DNA of 64,000 bases from NCBI RefSeq assembly GCF_024198255.1, contig NZ_JAJVKW010000021.1, forward strand, positions 110,627 through 174,626, given 5' to 3'. Both the position numbers and the translations under genes were made by a program. Source of the stretch: Myxococcus guangdongensis. Its GTDB lineage: Bacteria > Myxococcota > Myxococcia > Myxococcales > Myxococcaceae. Below are positions 51,591 through 60,543 of this stretch, piece by piece; within the stretch, counting starts at the first letter, position 1, and the number at the start of each line of letters is the position of its first letter. Below the pieces are notes generated by a model. That model was given only the letters and a program-made list of their open reading frames with translations. It had not been told where the DNA came from and ran no database searches.

Positions 51591-52871
51591 TTGGATTGGT
51601 TCGTGGAGCGGCGCGAAGTCTCCGACGTGCTCCATCTGCGCTCCGGGACCCGGGTGCAGCCCGCGAGCTTCGAGCGTGGCGTCTGTGTCCGCAAAGGCCC
51701 TCCGAGCCACGGCGAGTACACGTGGACGGAGCTGTCTCGTGACGCACCTGCTCCGGGACTCCTTCCGTCCGAAGTCCTCGAGCGGGCACGCGCGCCCCTC
51801 TCCGACTCCTCCAGACTCGTGGAGGGTGCCTCGCTCCGCGAGGACGTGGTGCGCAGGCTCGTGGACGTCGCTCGCGCGGCCGGCGCGCTCCATCTCGAGG
51901 TGACGCTGCGCGAAGTGGACCGCTGGACGCTCCACGCGCAGCCCGAGCGGAGGGTGGAGGAACACACGCGCCATGCCCTGCTGGAAGTGAAGGCGTTCCA
52001 TGGCGAGGCGGGAGGGCCACGGTTCGACGCCTGGCGCTGCGTGACACATCCCGATGCCACGCGCCTCCATGCCGCACTGCCCTCGCTGGAGGCATGGGTG
52101 GAGACGCTGGTGCGCGAGCTCCGGGAGACGACTCCCGCGGTGCCGTGCCCCGACGAAGCGCTGCCCGTGCTCTTCCCTCCGGGCGCGGCCTCCGGGTGCT
52201 TCTTCCATGAGGTCTGCGGCCATCCGCTGGAGGGCGATGTCGTCGCGCGCGGCGGCTCCTTCCTCGCGCGCAGAATGGGACAGCGCGTGGCCGAGCCGTT
52301 CGTCCACGTGTCCGACGACCCCACGGATGCGCAGGGAGCACTCGGCTTCACCTGGGATGACGAGGGACACGCAGCGCGCGCGGTGCCCCTCCTGCGTGGA
52401 GGCATCGTCACCTCACCCATGTTGGATGCGCGCAGCGCGCGTGCACTCGGCCTCGAGCCCAACGGCCATGGCCGGCGCGTGGATTTCCGTCATCCGCCAC
52501 TTCCGCGCATGGCGCACACGCGCGTGGAGCCGCATGAGGGCGACCTGGCGTCACTCCTCGCGGACATGGGCCACGGGCTGCTCGTGCAGCACCTCACGCC
52601 GCGGCACATGAACCTCCTGTCGGGGGACTTCAGCTTCTACATCGTCGAGGCGCGCCTGGTGCGCGACGGGCTCGCGGGCCCCCGGGTGGGACCGGGCGTC
52701 CTCTTCGGCAACGGACTGACAGCGCTGGCGCATATCGACGCGGTGGGCTCCGACGCGCGCAACCTCTTCGCCACGCGCGGGTGCCGCAAGCTGGACCATG
52801 GCCCGCTCCCTGTGTCCTTCGGCCAGCCCTCGGTCCGCTTCCGCGAGCTGCACGTGCGCCCCGGCGCCTGA
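51591..52871 (+). CDS. TldD-family metallopeptidase
   Basis: A 426-residue TldD-type peptidase with the zinc motif HEVCGH (residues 206-211, in FFHEVCGHPLEGD). Other conserved features are GLTALAHIDAVGSDARNL, HLTPRHMNLLSGDFSFYIVEA and the C-terminal FGQPSVRFREL. TldD acts with TldE on small peptides. TTG 51591 is unusual but is preceded by AGGAG at the right distance, and the frame opens there with MDWFVERREV-like coding. It is slightly shorter than E. coli TldD (about 480). It is divergent from TldE. Confidence 0.88.
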   Translation: MDWFVERREVSDVLHLRSGTRVQPASFERGVCVRKGPPSHGEYTWTELSRDAPAPGLLPSEVLERARAPLSDSSRLVEGASLREDVVRRLVDVARAAGALHLEVTLREVDRWTLHAQPERRVEEHTRHALLEVKAFHGEAGGPRFDAWRCVTHPDATRLHAALPSLEAWVETLVRELRETTPAVPCPDEALPVLFPPGAASGCFFHEVCGHPLEGDVVARGGSFLARRMGQRVAEPFVHVSDDPTDAQGALGFTWDDEGHAARAVPLLRGGIVTSPMLDARSARALGLEPNGHGRRVDFRHPPLPRMAHTRVEPHEGDLASLLADMGHGLLVQHLTPRHMNLLSGDFSFYIVEARLVRDGLAGPRVGPGVLFGNGLTALAHIDAVGSDARNLFATRGCRKLDHGPLPVSFGQPSVRFRELHVRPGA

Positions 52872-53003
52872 GCATTGGCTCGAGGCGAAACATGCCGCCA
52901 CGAGCCCTCTCAGCCGGCCGAAGACACGCGGCCTCGGAGGGAATGTTCGCGAGGACTGGCGCGCACCCCGGATGAATCCTGCCGAGTCTCGCGGGCCTCG
53001 TCG

Positions 53004-54146
53004 CTACCCCGCCGGCGGACCTTCGGGGTCGATGGGCGCCTCCGGCAACTCCACCGGCGGAGGCGGGACGTAGCAGGTCCACGTGGGCTCCGGGGACGGC
53101 GGCGGCGGGTCCTCGAGCCCACCGCCCGGCGGCGGCTCCTCGCCCGGCGGCATCGGAATCTGCCCGAAGGCCCGGTACACGCTCACCTCACCCGGACGCG
53201 GCTCCACGATGACCGGCGGAATCAGGTACGGCCGGGGCGGCGCCTCGGGGTCCGGCTCCGGCTCCGGGACGAACGTGTCGACCAGGTTCACCGTCACCGG
53301 CTCGGTCGCGTTGGGCGGCAGCACCAGCGCGAAGTAACCCAGCATGCTCTCCGAGCCGGGCAGCACCATGAAGCCCATCGGCGACTGCCCCGGCAGCGCC
53401 TCCTCCGGCGGAGCCCAGTCGAGCGCGAAGAGCCGCCCCGCGGACACCTCCGCGATGCTGGACACCGGCGTCTGGAACAAATCCGCCAGGAAGCTCATGT
53501 CGTGCACCCACAGGAGCGCGACACCGCCCGTCTTCGTCGGGTCCACCAGGTCCGCGGGCGTCGTCGGCGTGCCCGCCTCCGTCATCGCCTGCGCCACCGC
53601 GTCCAGCGCGCCCGTGTTGCCCACGAGCACCGCGGCCTGGCCGTAGCACTGCGTGACGCTCGCCAGGATGGGCCGCACGTACGTCGTGGGGAAGTACGTC
53701 GCCGGCGGCAACGGGACGGGGAAGTCGGGGTTCGGCTCCACGGCCTCCTCGGGAGGCGTCGCCGACGCGAGATACGTCGTCGTCTCCCCTGAGGGCGCGC
53801 CCACCACACCCCAGCTGCCGAGGAAGTCCGAAGGCGCCGACACGAGCGCGGCTCCGCCCTCCGGCGACGACAGCGACACCTGCCCGCCCATGATGGAGGA
53901 GAGGATTGTATACGGCCCGTTGAAGAGGCCGGGCAGCGCCCCCTCGGCGTCCTCCTCGGGCAGCGTCATGAAGGCGACGAGGAACGCCTCCGGGTCGTAG
54001 AGCACGCCGGAGATGTTCGTCGCGCGCGCCGGCAGGTCGACGACGGGCGCGGTGTCCGGCGGGATGTTCACGGGCGCGTCGGAGCTGGAACACCCACCGG
54101 CGGCGGCGAAGAGCAGGAAGCTGGAGGCAAGGGAGCGGAGCTTCAT
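53004..54146 (-). CDS. Pro-rich lipoprotein, unknown
   Basis: A 380-residue precursor. MKLRSLASSFLLFAAAGGC is a lipoprotein signal with Cys19. The middle is beta-rich (NISGVLYDPEAFLVAFMTLPEEDAEGA, YTILSSIMGGQVSLSS). The last ~90 residues are strongly proline-rich (PEPEPDPEAPPRPYLIPP, MPPGEEPPPGGG, PPPPVELPEAPIDPEGPP). It is the last gene of the minus-strand run with the Rieske oxygenase and cytochromes, 18 bases after the multiheme gene. It may anchor or present a partner at the outer membrane. No family recognised. Confidence 0.7.
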   Translation of the reverse strand: MKLRSLASSFLLFAAAGGCSSSDAPVNIPPDTAPVVDLPARATNISGVLYDPEAFLVAFMTLPEEDAEGALPGLFNGPYTILSSIMGGQVSLSSPEGGAALVSAPSDFLGSWGVVGAPSGETTTYLASATPPEEAVEPNPDFPVPLPPATYFPTTYVRPILASVTQCYGQAAVLVGNTGALDAVAQAMTEAGTPTTPADLVDPTKTGGVALLWVHDMSFLADLFQTPVSSIAEVSAGRLFALDWAPPEEALPGQSPMGFMVLPGSESMLGYFALVLPPNATEPVTVNLVDTFVPEPEPDPEAPPRPYLIPPVIVEPRPGEVSVYRAFGQIPMPPGEEPPPGGGLEDPPPPSPEPTWTCYVPPPPVELPEAPIDPEGPPAG

Positions 54147-54164
54147 CGCGGTCCTCGGAAGGGC

Positions 54165-56078
54165 TCAGCGCGCCGGCAGCACGTGCTCGGCGGGAGCCGT
54201 CGTCACGTGGCAGGCGTTGGCGCAGTTGCCAAAGGCGTTGGGGGGAGAGTTGAGCTCCTGGAACTGCAAGTCGAAGTACTCGGTGCCGTGTGTGCCCGGG
54301 TGGCAGCCCGCGCACGCGTTCATGCTCGGGCGCAGCGTGCTCTCGCGCGTCAGGTGGCACAGGGTGCAGTCACCCTTGTTCTGCGCGTACTTGGGCGACG
54401 CGATGTGCAGCCGGTGGATGAAGTCCGACACGTGCCCCACCACGTCGTCGTGGTGACACACCTTGCACGTCTCCACGTGGTCCACCGAGACGCCGTGGTG
54501 CACGTTGCTCAGCGAGCCGACGCCGTTGTGGCACACCTGGCAGTTGCCGATGCGGCCCGGGTACGAGGTCGGCGCGGCCTGGCCCACCTGGAAGAAGAAC
54601 GGGTCCAACCGGTTGAGCCGCTCACCCTCGAAGTTGCGGTGCCCCTTGAGCAGGATGGCGTAGGTGCCGGGCTTGGCGTCCGGGGGCAGCGGCACCGCGT
54701 AGCGCGTCGTCGGACGCACCGCCATGCCACCGGCGACGGCCATGATGTCCGGCGGCACGTAGAACTGCGGCTCGCTCGCGGCCGGATAGGCGAAGTAGTC
54801 CGTGGGCACGTAGTCCCCGTTGACCACCTTCAGGTTCTGCAGCGGCCCCACGACCTTGAAGCCGGACTCGGACGCGCTGCTGTCACGCCACGTCAGCAGC
54901 ATCTGCTCGTTGAAGTAGGCCAGGCCGTTGGAGCCCTCCCCCATGTAGTCGAAGTACGACGGCATGGAGTCGCGCGGGTGCAGACCGTGGCCGTCGCCGT
55001 CCTGCAGCGACACCACGAAGTCCACCGTCTCACCGGCGTTGAAGAAGTTGCCGTTGGCGGGGCGGGCCACGCGCACCTGCTGCTTGAGGCCGAAGCCGCA
55101 CGGCGCGGGCACGTCCGTGGCCAGCCCGTCCGGCCCCAGTTGGTAGCAGGTGGCGAGACGCTCCGAGGAGGGCTGGAAGATGACGGGGAACAGGAAGGGC
55201 TTGAGCGGCAGCTGGCTCCAGGTGATGCGGATGACGCCCTCGCCCCGCAGGTCCGGCATGGTGAAGGACTTGAACGGGTTGGTGGAGTTGGCGAGCGACA
55301 CCTTCACCGCCGTGGCGAACTCGAGCGCGTCGTAGCCCTCCGCCCGGCGCGGCGTCGGGTCTCCGGGGAACAGCGGGCGCTGCAGGCCCGTCACCGCGAA
55401 GCTGGCGCGGGTGCGACCCGTGACGGTGCTCTCCGCGAGGAAGTCCCGGCGCGAGTACGTGATGCCGGTGCGCACGTTGCCGTCCGCGTCCAGCACCTCC
55501 AGGAGGAACGTGTCGTCCGTGGCCAGCATCCACGCGGCGTTCTCGTAGAACGTCTCGCGCATGAACGTCTTCGGCTGCAGGCGCTTCCACCCATCACGTC
55601 CCGAGGACAGGCCGGACCAGTCCAGGTCCTTGAAGAGCGACTCCATCCGCATCCAGGCCGCGGGCGTGCGCCTGTCATTGGGGTCCTCGAAGCGCGCCAG
55701 CGCCACGTCCATCGCGGAGAACTCGCGAAGGAAGTACAGCTCACCGGGCGTGACGACCATCCGGGCGAAGGGCTCCATCGGCTCGAAGGGACTCTGCTCC
55801 GAGGGGTAGCCGTTGTTCATGTTGTAGCAGGTGGCGCCGTAGTCCGGCAGGTTCAGGTCGCCCTTCGTCACGGGCTCGCCCGTGGGGAGGATGGCGCAGC
55901 CCTTGAACCAGAGCAGGGACAGCGAGATGGCCCCGGAGGCGGAGCTCGAGTACGGGTCGAACGCTCGCGCACCACGGCCGCGCGTGCCTTCCACGTCGGA
56001 CGTGTCGAGCAGGTTGCATCCCGAGGCAACCGCCAGCACCGGGAGCATCAGGACGCACTTCTTGAAGGACAGGGTCAT
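54165..56078 (-). CDS. Multiheme c-type cytochrome lipoprotein
   Basis: A 637-residue exported protein. The signal ends LAVASGC, a lipobox. Four CxxCH heme sites lie in the C-terminal ~130 residues (CQVCH, CKVCH, CTLCH, CAGCH), and a fifth variant CANACH (CxxxCH) follows. The N-terminal ~480 residues are beta-rich and contain DYGATCYNMNNG-like segments with extra cysteines. Such proteins carry electrons at the outer membrane or act as oxidoreductases. It sits 18 bases before the Pro-rich lipoprotein gene and 98 bases after the diheme gene, so they may share an operon. Confidence 0.85.
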   Translation of the reverse strand: MTLSFKKCVLMLPVLAVASGCNLLDTSDVEGTRGRGARAFDPYSSSASGAISLSLLWFKGCAILPTGEPVTKGDLNLPDYGATCYNMNNGYPSEQSPFEPMEPFARMVVTPGELYFLREFSAMDVALARFEDPNDRRTPAAWMRMESLFKDLDWSGLSSGRDGWKRLQPKTFMRETFYENAAWMLATDDTFLLEVLDADGNVRTGITYSRRDFLAESTVTGRTRASFAVTGLQRPLFPGDPTPRRAEGYDALEFATAVKVSLANSTNPFKSFTMPDLRGEGVIRITWSQLPLKPFLFPVIFQPSSERLATCYQLGPDGLATDVPAPCGFGLKQQVRVARPANGNFFNAGETVDFVVSLQDGDGHGLHPRDSMPSYFDYMGEGSNGLAYFNEQMLLTWRDSSASESGFKVVGPLQNLKVVNGDYVPTDYFAYPAASEPQFYVPPDIMAVAGGMAVRPTTRYAVPLPPDAKPGTYAILLKGHRNFEGERLNRLDPFFFQVGQAAPTSYPGRIGNCQVCHNGVGSLSNVHHGVSVDHVETCKVCHHDDVVGHVSDFIHRLHIASPKYAQNKGDCTLCHLTRESTLRPSMNACAGCHPGTHGTEYFDLQFQELNSPPNAFGNCANACHVTTAPAEHVLPAR

Positions 56079-56176
56079 GAGATTCGAGTCCAGCGCGGCT
56101 CACCAGCGCAGGGCACGGTGACGGTCAGCGGAGGGCAAGGCGTGTATCCTACTTTCTCAGAAAGCGCCGCGCCAAT

Positions 56177-57163
56177 TCACGGGCCTCTGGCGCGCTGCGT
56201 TGCCGCGCCCTGCGTCTTGAGGAAGCGGTACACGGCGCGAAGGTCGTCTTCCTTCATGGAGGCGAACGCGCGCCAGGGCATGGACAGCTTGTTGACCTGG
56301 CCCTTCTTGCTGGGCGCCGGGGCCAGGTCCTTGAAGGCGGTGAAGCGGGCGATGAAGGCGTCCTCGCTCAGGCCCTTGAGGATGGGCCCATCGGGGAGCA
56401 GCGACGGCACGGGCTCCTCGCCCAGGGGCGTGGGGGCGGCGCGGCCTCCGGCGAAGGGCTTCGGCTCCTCGTCCGCGCTCGAGTGGCAGAAGGCGCACTG
56501 GGCGATGGTGGCCAGGTAGCGGCCCCGGGACACGTCGTCCTGGGCGGGCTCGGCCACCGGTCCGGGCAGCGGGCCCGCCAGGTCCTGGATGTCCGCGAGC
56601 ACCTCGGGCGCGAGCTTGGAAGGAGGCGTGGCGCGGGCCACGGCGGGCACGGTGCGCAGCCACGCGACGACGGCCTTGGCGTCACCGTCGGACAGGGTGG
56701 CGCGCCACTCCATGTACGGCATCATCGGAAACAGCGTGCGATCTGCCTGGCCGTAGCCCTCGCGCAGGGTGCGCAGCAGCTGGGCGTCGGTCCACTTGCC
56801 CACGCCGTGCTCCGCGTCGGAGGTGATGTTGGGCGCGCACAGCGTGCCGGGGAGGTCCCACTCCGGGCCGAAGCACGCGCCCGCCAGGACCGGCCCCGAC
56901 AAGGGCCCACCGAAGCGGCCCGTGTCTCGCTGGGTGTGACAGTCCACGCAGCCGAGCACCGACTCACCCAGGTAGCGGCCCCGCTCCACGAGCGCGGCCT
57001 CGGCGGACACGGGCTTGGGTGCGGCAGGCGCGGCGGGCTTCGCCTCGGCGGCGGCGGGCGGTGGCGGCTTGGGGGCCGCGTCCTTCTCACGACAGCCGCT
57101 CACGGCGACGAGCAGCGCCACCATGGACACACACCTCTCCCAGCTTCGGCCCCCGGCATTCAC
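56177..57163 (-). CDS. Diheme c-type cytochrome lipoprotein
   Basis: A 328-residue precursor. The signal ends VAVSGC, a lipobox, followed by a Pro/Ala linker. Two class I-like heme domains carry CVDCH (about residue 72) and CAFCH (about residue 218), each with candidate Met ligands downstream (MMPYMEW, MPWRAF). GTG 57163 has AAGGAG nine bases upstream; ATG 57124 is an alternative with its own GGGAGAGG. The Rieske gene ends 13 bases upstream, which suggests that this protein exchanges electrons with the oxygenase, directly or through a partner (inference). Confidence 0.87.
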   Translation of the reverse strand: MNAGGRSWERCVSMVALLVAVSGCREKDAAPKPPPPAAAEAKPAAPAAPKPVSAEAALVERGRYLGESVLGCVDCHTQRDTGRFGGPLSGPVLAGACFGPEWDLPGTLCAPNITSDAEHGVGKWTDAQLLRTLREGYGQADRTLFPMMPYMEWRATLSDGDAKAVVAWLRTVPAVARATPPSKLAPEVLADIQDLAGPLPGPVAEPAQDDVSRGRYLATIAQCAFCHSSADEEPKPFAGGRAAPTPLGEEPVPSLLPDGPILKGLSEDAFIARFTAFKDLAPAPSKKGQVNKLSMPWRAFASMKEDDLRAVYRFLKTQGAATQRARGP

Positions 57164-57176
57164 GTTCAGCGACTCC

Positions 57177-58199
57177 TTATGGAGAGTCCAATGAGGGCGC
57201 GTCCGGAGGACGGCCCAGGCGCAGGGCCGCGACGGCCCGGCGGTATTCGATGGGGAGCCGGTCCGCCTTCACGGGGACCTCCCCCGAGAAGTCCAGCGGG
57301 TGCGCGCGCGGGCGCTGTCCCTCCGCCACGCGGCGGTCCTGCTCCAGGATGGCCGACTCCGACTTCACGAACAGCTCCGCGAAGTTGCGGATCCGCGGGT
57401 GGTACGAGGCGAAGTAGAAGCACTGCATCTTCTCCTCGGACCAGGGCGAGGCCACCGCGTAGACGGTGTGTGGATAGAAGAGCGTGGGCTTGAAGGTGAG
57501 CCGCGCGGTGAACGGGAACGTCACCTCATACGTGAGCGTGGTGCGGTCCACCCGGGGTGGAGCGCTGCCCACCGCGGGTGCCAGCGCGGGATAGACAATC
57601 TGCGCGCGCAGCCCATCCGGGAGCCTCTCCACGTCATAGGCCGGCACCTCCGGCTGGTCCGGATTGCCGAACGTGCCCTCATGAACGAACGATAGGTGAG
57701 CCACGTCCAGGACGATTTCCACCATGCGTCCGGCGGACGTCTCCCAGTCCAATCGGGGCAGCGGCACCGTGGCCACCGTCGCGCTGTCGGCCAGCTCCGG
57801 CCACTCGGGCAGCGGCGCCGCCGGCGCGGGTGAAAGACAGACCCAGATGAGCCCATGCCGCTCCGCGGCAAGGTAGCTGTTCACCCGGGCCCGCTCCGGC
57901 ACGGGCGTCTGGGGTTGAGAGGGAATGCGGACACACGAGCCACTCTGGGCGTATGTCCATCCATGGAACGCACAGCGAAGTCCCTGGGGTGTGACAGTCC
58001 CAGCGGAGAGGTCGGCTCCACGGTGCGCGCAGTAGCGCTGGGTGGCCGCGACACCGGAGGTGGTGCGCCAGAGGACCAGCTCCGTCTCCAGGAGCCGGGC
58101 GGCCAGCGGGCCTTCCCGGAGCTCATGGGCGTACGCCACCGGATGCCAGTACGGGACGAAGGTGTCCCGGTACGAGCGGACCTCGCCAGCCGTGCTCAT
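57177..58199 (-). CDS. Rieske non-heme iron oxygenase (ring-hydroxylating type)
   Basis: A 340-residue oxygenase with no signal peptide. The Rieske 2Fe-2S ligands are intact: CAH (57-59) and CAFH (76-79, in CAFHGWTY). The mononuclear iron site is D165-x2-H168-x4-H173 (EIVLDVAHLSFVHEG), with Asp in LEQDRRV as the third ligand. Family members hydroxylate or desaturate aromatic, aliphatic or peptide substrates. Its ATG overlaps the stop of the 60-residue gene (58196-58199), so translation is coupled. A reductase/ferredoxin partner is not adjacent; the diheme c gene follows after 13 bases. Confidence 0.9.
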   Translation of the reverse strand: MSTAGEVRSYRDTFVPYWHPVAYAHELREGPLAARLLETELVLWRTTSGVAATQRYCAHRGADLSAGTVTPQGLRCAFHGWTYAQSGSCVRIPSQPQTPVPERARVNSYLAAERHGLIWVCLSPAPAAPLPEWPELADSATVATVPLPRLDWETSAGRMVEIVLDVAHLSFVHEGTFGNPDQPEVPAYDVERLPDGLRAQIVYPALAPAVGSAPPRVDRTTLTYEVTFPFTARLTFKPTLFYPHTVYAVASPWSEEKMQCFYFASYHPRIRNFAELFVKSESAILEQDRRVAEGQRPRAHPLDFSGEVPVKADRLPIEYRRAVAALRLGRPPDAPSLDSP

Positions 58200-58378
58200 G
58201 CCAGGGCGAGCGGGGCGATCTTGCTTTCAATCTCCTCGAGGAGGAAATCGATTTCCTCTATCTCGTCGAGCTTCTCGGGAGCCGCCGACACCGCCTCGGG
58301 CGCCTCGGCCGGATTCGGAGTGGATACCGCATTCGCAGCCGTTTCGGATGGGGACTGAACCGCCTCTTCCGACGCCAT
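58196..58378 (-). CDS. Small acidic protein coupled to the Rieske oxygenase gene
   Basis: A 60-residue protein with GGAGG eight bases before ATG 58378. The first ~35 residues are low-complexity (Ser/Ala/Glu/Pro). The last 25 are acidic and helical, with EIEEIDFLLEEIESKI, ending in the hydrophobic APLALA. The acidic helical part followed by a short hydrophobic tail resembles RiPP leader-core layouts, but no core motif is recognised. It is the first gene of the unit and overlaps the oxygenase start (ATGA). Alternatives: a small chaperone or assembly factor for the oxygenase, or an unrelated orphan. Confidence 0.72.
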   Translation of the reverse strand: MASEEAVQSPSETAANAVSTPNPAEAPEAVSAAPEKLDEIEEIDFLLEEIESKIAPLALA

Positions 58379-58409
58379 GTGGGTGGCCTCCACTACGCAG
58401 GGGAGGTGG

Positions 58410-58439
58410 ATGCTCGGAGGAAGAGCAGGGGAATGTCAA
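58410..58439 (-). promoter_or_regulatory. Sigma-70-like promoter for the small-protein/Rieske unit
   Basis: On the minus strand TTGACA (58439-58434) is followed after 18 bases by GAGCAT (58415-58410), keeping the key A2 and T6 of the -10 box. Transcription would start near 58403, 25 bases before ATG 58378. The -35 match is perfect, the -10 match is weak. Confidence 0.45.
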
Positions 58440-58444
58440 CCCAC

Positions 58445-58458
58445 CGTGGATTTCCACG
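58445..58458. promoter_or_regulatory. Candidate operator, 6-bp inverted repeat
   Basis: CGTGGA-TT-TCCACG is a perfect palindrome located between the divergent 58378 and 58491 starts, just upstream of the proposed -35 box of the Rieske unit. It could be the site of a dimeric repressor or activator. The plus-strand gene has a weak -35/-10 (TTTCCA, 18 bases, TAGAGT) that overlaps it. Confidence 0.35.
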
Positions 58459-58490
58459 CGTGTCACAACACCACTAGAGTGCGGCCCTCC

Positions 58491-60527
58491 ATGCCCCCTG
58501 CCCCCTCTGTCGTGCGCATCGTGGCCATGTTGTGTCTGATTCATGGCACGGCTCACGCGGAGCCCTGGAAGAAAGCCAGACCGGGCGTCACGACGGAGGC
58601 GCAGCTGCGCATCCTGTTCGGTGAGCCCGACGCGAGACGTCGGGAGGACGGCGCGCTGGTGCTCGATTATCAAGGGCAGTCCTCGCCAGCGGGGACCCAG
58701 CGCGCGCGCTTCACCGTCGATACACGCACGCGCAAGTTGCGGCGCATCGATGTCTTCCCCACCCGCGCGCCCACGCGCGCCGCGGTGGAGAAACAATTCG
58801 GCCCCGCGTGTCCCAAGACAGGCTGGAGCAAGAAGCCCTGCTACGTGGTGAAGGCCACGCCGGACACCTCGCTGTATTTCCATTACCCGTCGCGAGGCCT
58901 CGCGGTGTTCTTCACCGGCGGCGACGTGCGCGCGCTGACGTATCAAAAGCCCGCGCGAGGCAAGCTCGCGCTCACCGCGAGCGTGGAGCCGCCCCCGGAG
59001 CTGTCCTCCCCCGGCACCGCGGACACAGCCGAAGGAAGCGACACGGTGTCCGCCGCCGGCACCCCGTCCGAGGACGATACGGAGACCGCCGACGGCAACA
59101 CCGTGGAGGCCTTCGCGGAGCCCGCCGCCGCCACGCAGCCCGCCGTGGCGAGCCTGGAGCTGGCGGTGCCCACCATCGAGGGCGAGTCATCCTCCCCGCG
59201 CCCCGCGACGCCCATGGACGTGGACACGTCGCTCAGGCCGGTGGTGGTGGATGACGTGGCCGCGTCGGGCACGAGCATCGCCTCCGCGGCGGGAGGGGCC
59301 GCGGGAGGTCCACAGCCTGTGACGGAGGACGCCGTCGAGGAGGACCCGCTGCACCCGTCCGCGTTCCTCAAGGTGCCCGAGCTGCTCACGGTGGGCGGCT
59401 TCTATCTGCAGCGCGCGGAGGTGGCCGGGGCGCGGCGCACGAGCACGGCGCGCACGGGGGTGGACCCGTTCTTCCCGGCGCTGCTCGACGTGTACCTGGA
59501 CTTCAAGCCGTTCGACGGGCTGCGCAGCTTCGCGGTGGGCCGCATGGCGTACGACCCGCTGGACCCGGTGCTCTCCACGCCCGCGACGAGCCTGGACCGG
59601 CTGTGGATCTACTTCGGCCTGTTCGACCACGTCTTCATCACCGCGGGGCGGCAGCACATCAAGTGGGGCAGCTCCAAGATCTGGAACACCACCGACTTCC
59701 TGCGCGCGCGCAATCCGGACCCGCTGTTCCTCTACGACTTGAGGCCGGGCGTGGACATGGTGAAGGTCAACGTGCCGTGGGAGTCGATGGCGGCCAACCT
59801 GTGGCTCATCGGCACGGCGGACCTGCTGGACCAGGTGACGGCGGACGGGGACCGCGTGCGCTACGGCGGCGCGGTGCGCGCGGAGATGGCGCTGGGCACC
59901 AGCGAGCTCGCGGTGTCGGGCTCGTTCGTGGAGGGCCGGCGGCCTCGCTACGGCGTGGACTACTCGGTGGGCCTGGGGCGGCTGGACTTCAACACGGAGA
60001 TTGCGCTGGTGCACGGCGCGGACGTGGCCACGTGGGAGCGCTCGCCGGCGGGGGGCTTTCAGGTGCGGCCGCTCGACGGGCTCCAGGTGCAGGCCAGCGG
60101 CGGCGCGCAGGCGGAGTTGCGCGTGGCGGACACGTTCAAGACGGTGGTGCGGCTGGAGGGGTTCTACAACCAGCTGGGCAGCGACGACCGCGAGCTGTTG
60201 ACGTGGGTGCAGGCGGTGGGTGACTTCCAGCCGCTCTACTTCGGCCGCTTCTACGCCATGGCCCAGGTGGCCGTCACCGCGCGAAACATCTACGAGCCCA
60301 CGACGACGCTCACGGTGATGGGCAACGTGGGAGACCCGTCCTACGTGGCGCGACTGGACATCAATGCCTCCCGGCTGCGCGACGTGACGGTCGCCGCCTA
60401 CGTGGAAGTTCCCTTCGGAGAGCGGGGCGGCGAGTTCCGCTTCCAGCCCGACGCCGGCATCGCCCCCAGCGCGCCGGTGGACATGGGCCTGTTCCGCGCC
60501 GGCATCAACGTTCGACTCCGGCTCTGA
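58491..60527 (+). CDS. Exported protein with C-terminal outer-membrane beta-barrel
   Basis: A 678-residue exported protein. The signal peptide ends GTAHA. Residues about 25-145 form a small SmpA-like domain (KARPGVTTEAQLRILFGEPD, LVLDYQGQ, RKLRRIDVFP). A long Thr/Glu/Ala-rich linker follows. The last ~380 residues are beta strands with AGRQHIKWGSSKIWN and similar turns, typical of a porin or alginate-export-like barrel. ATG 58491 has CCCTCC-like weak ribosome-binding sequence; upstream starts give non-coding-like sequence. The NRPS gene begins 16 bases downstream, so it may export or secrete the NRPS product (inference). Confidence 0.75.
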   Translation: MPPAPSVVRIVAMLCLIHGTAHAEPWKKARPGVTTEAQLRILFGEPDARRREDGALVLDYQGQSSPAGTQRARFTVDTRTRKLRRIDVFPTRAPTRAAVEKQFGPACPKTGWSKKPCYVVKATPDTSLYFHYPSRGLAVFFTGGDVRALTYQKPARGKLALTASVEPPPELSSPGTADTAEGSDTVSAAGTPSEDDTETADGNTVEAFAEPAAATQPAVASLELAVPTIEGESSSPRPATPMDVDTSLRPVVVDDVAASGTSIASAAGGAAGGPQPVTEDAVEEDPLHPSAFLKVPELLTVGGFYLQRAEVAGARRTSTARTGVDPFFPALLDVYLDFKPFDGLRSFAVGRMAYDPLDPVLSTPATSLDRLWIYFGLFDHVFITAGRQHIKWGSSKIWNTTDFLRARNPDPLFLYDLRPGVDMVKVNVPWESMAANLWLIGTADLLDQVTADGDRVRYGGAVRAEMALGTSELAVSGSFVEGRRPRYGVDYSVGLGRLDFNTEIALVHGADVATWERSPAGGFQVRPLDGLQVQASGGAQAELRVADTFKTVVRLEGFYNQLGSDDRELLTWVQAVGDFQPLYFGRFYAMAQVAVTARNIYEPTTTLTVMGNVGDPSYVARLDINASRLRDVTVAAYVEVPFGERGGEFRFQPDAGIAPSAPVDMGLFRAGINVRLRL

Positions 60528-60543
60528 GAGCCAAGACCTCACG

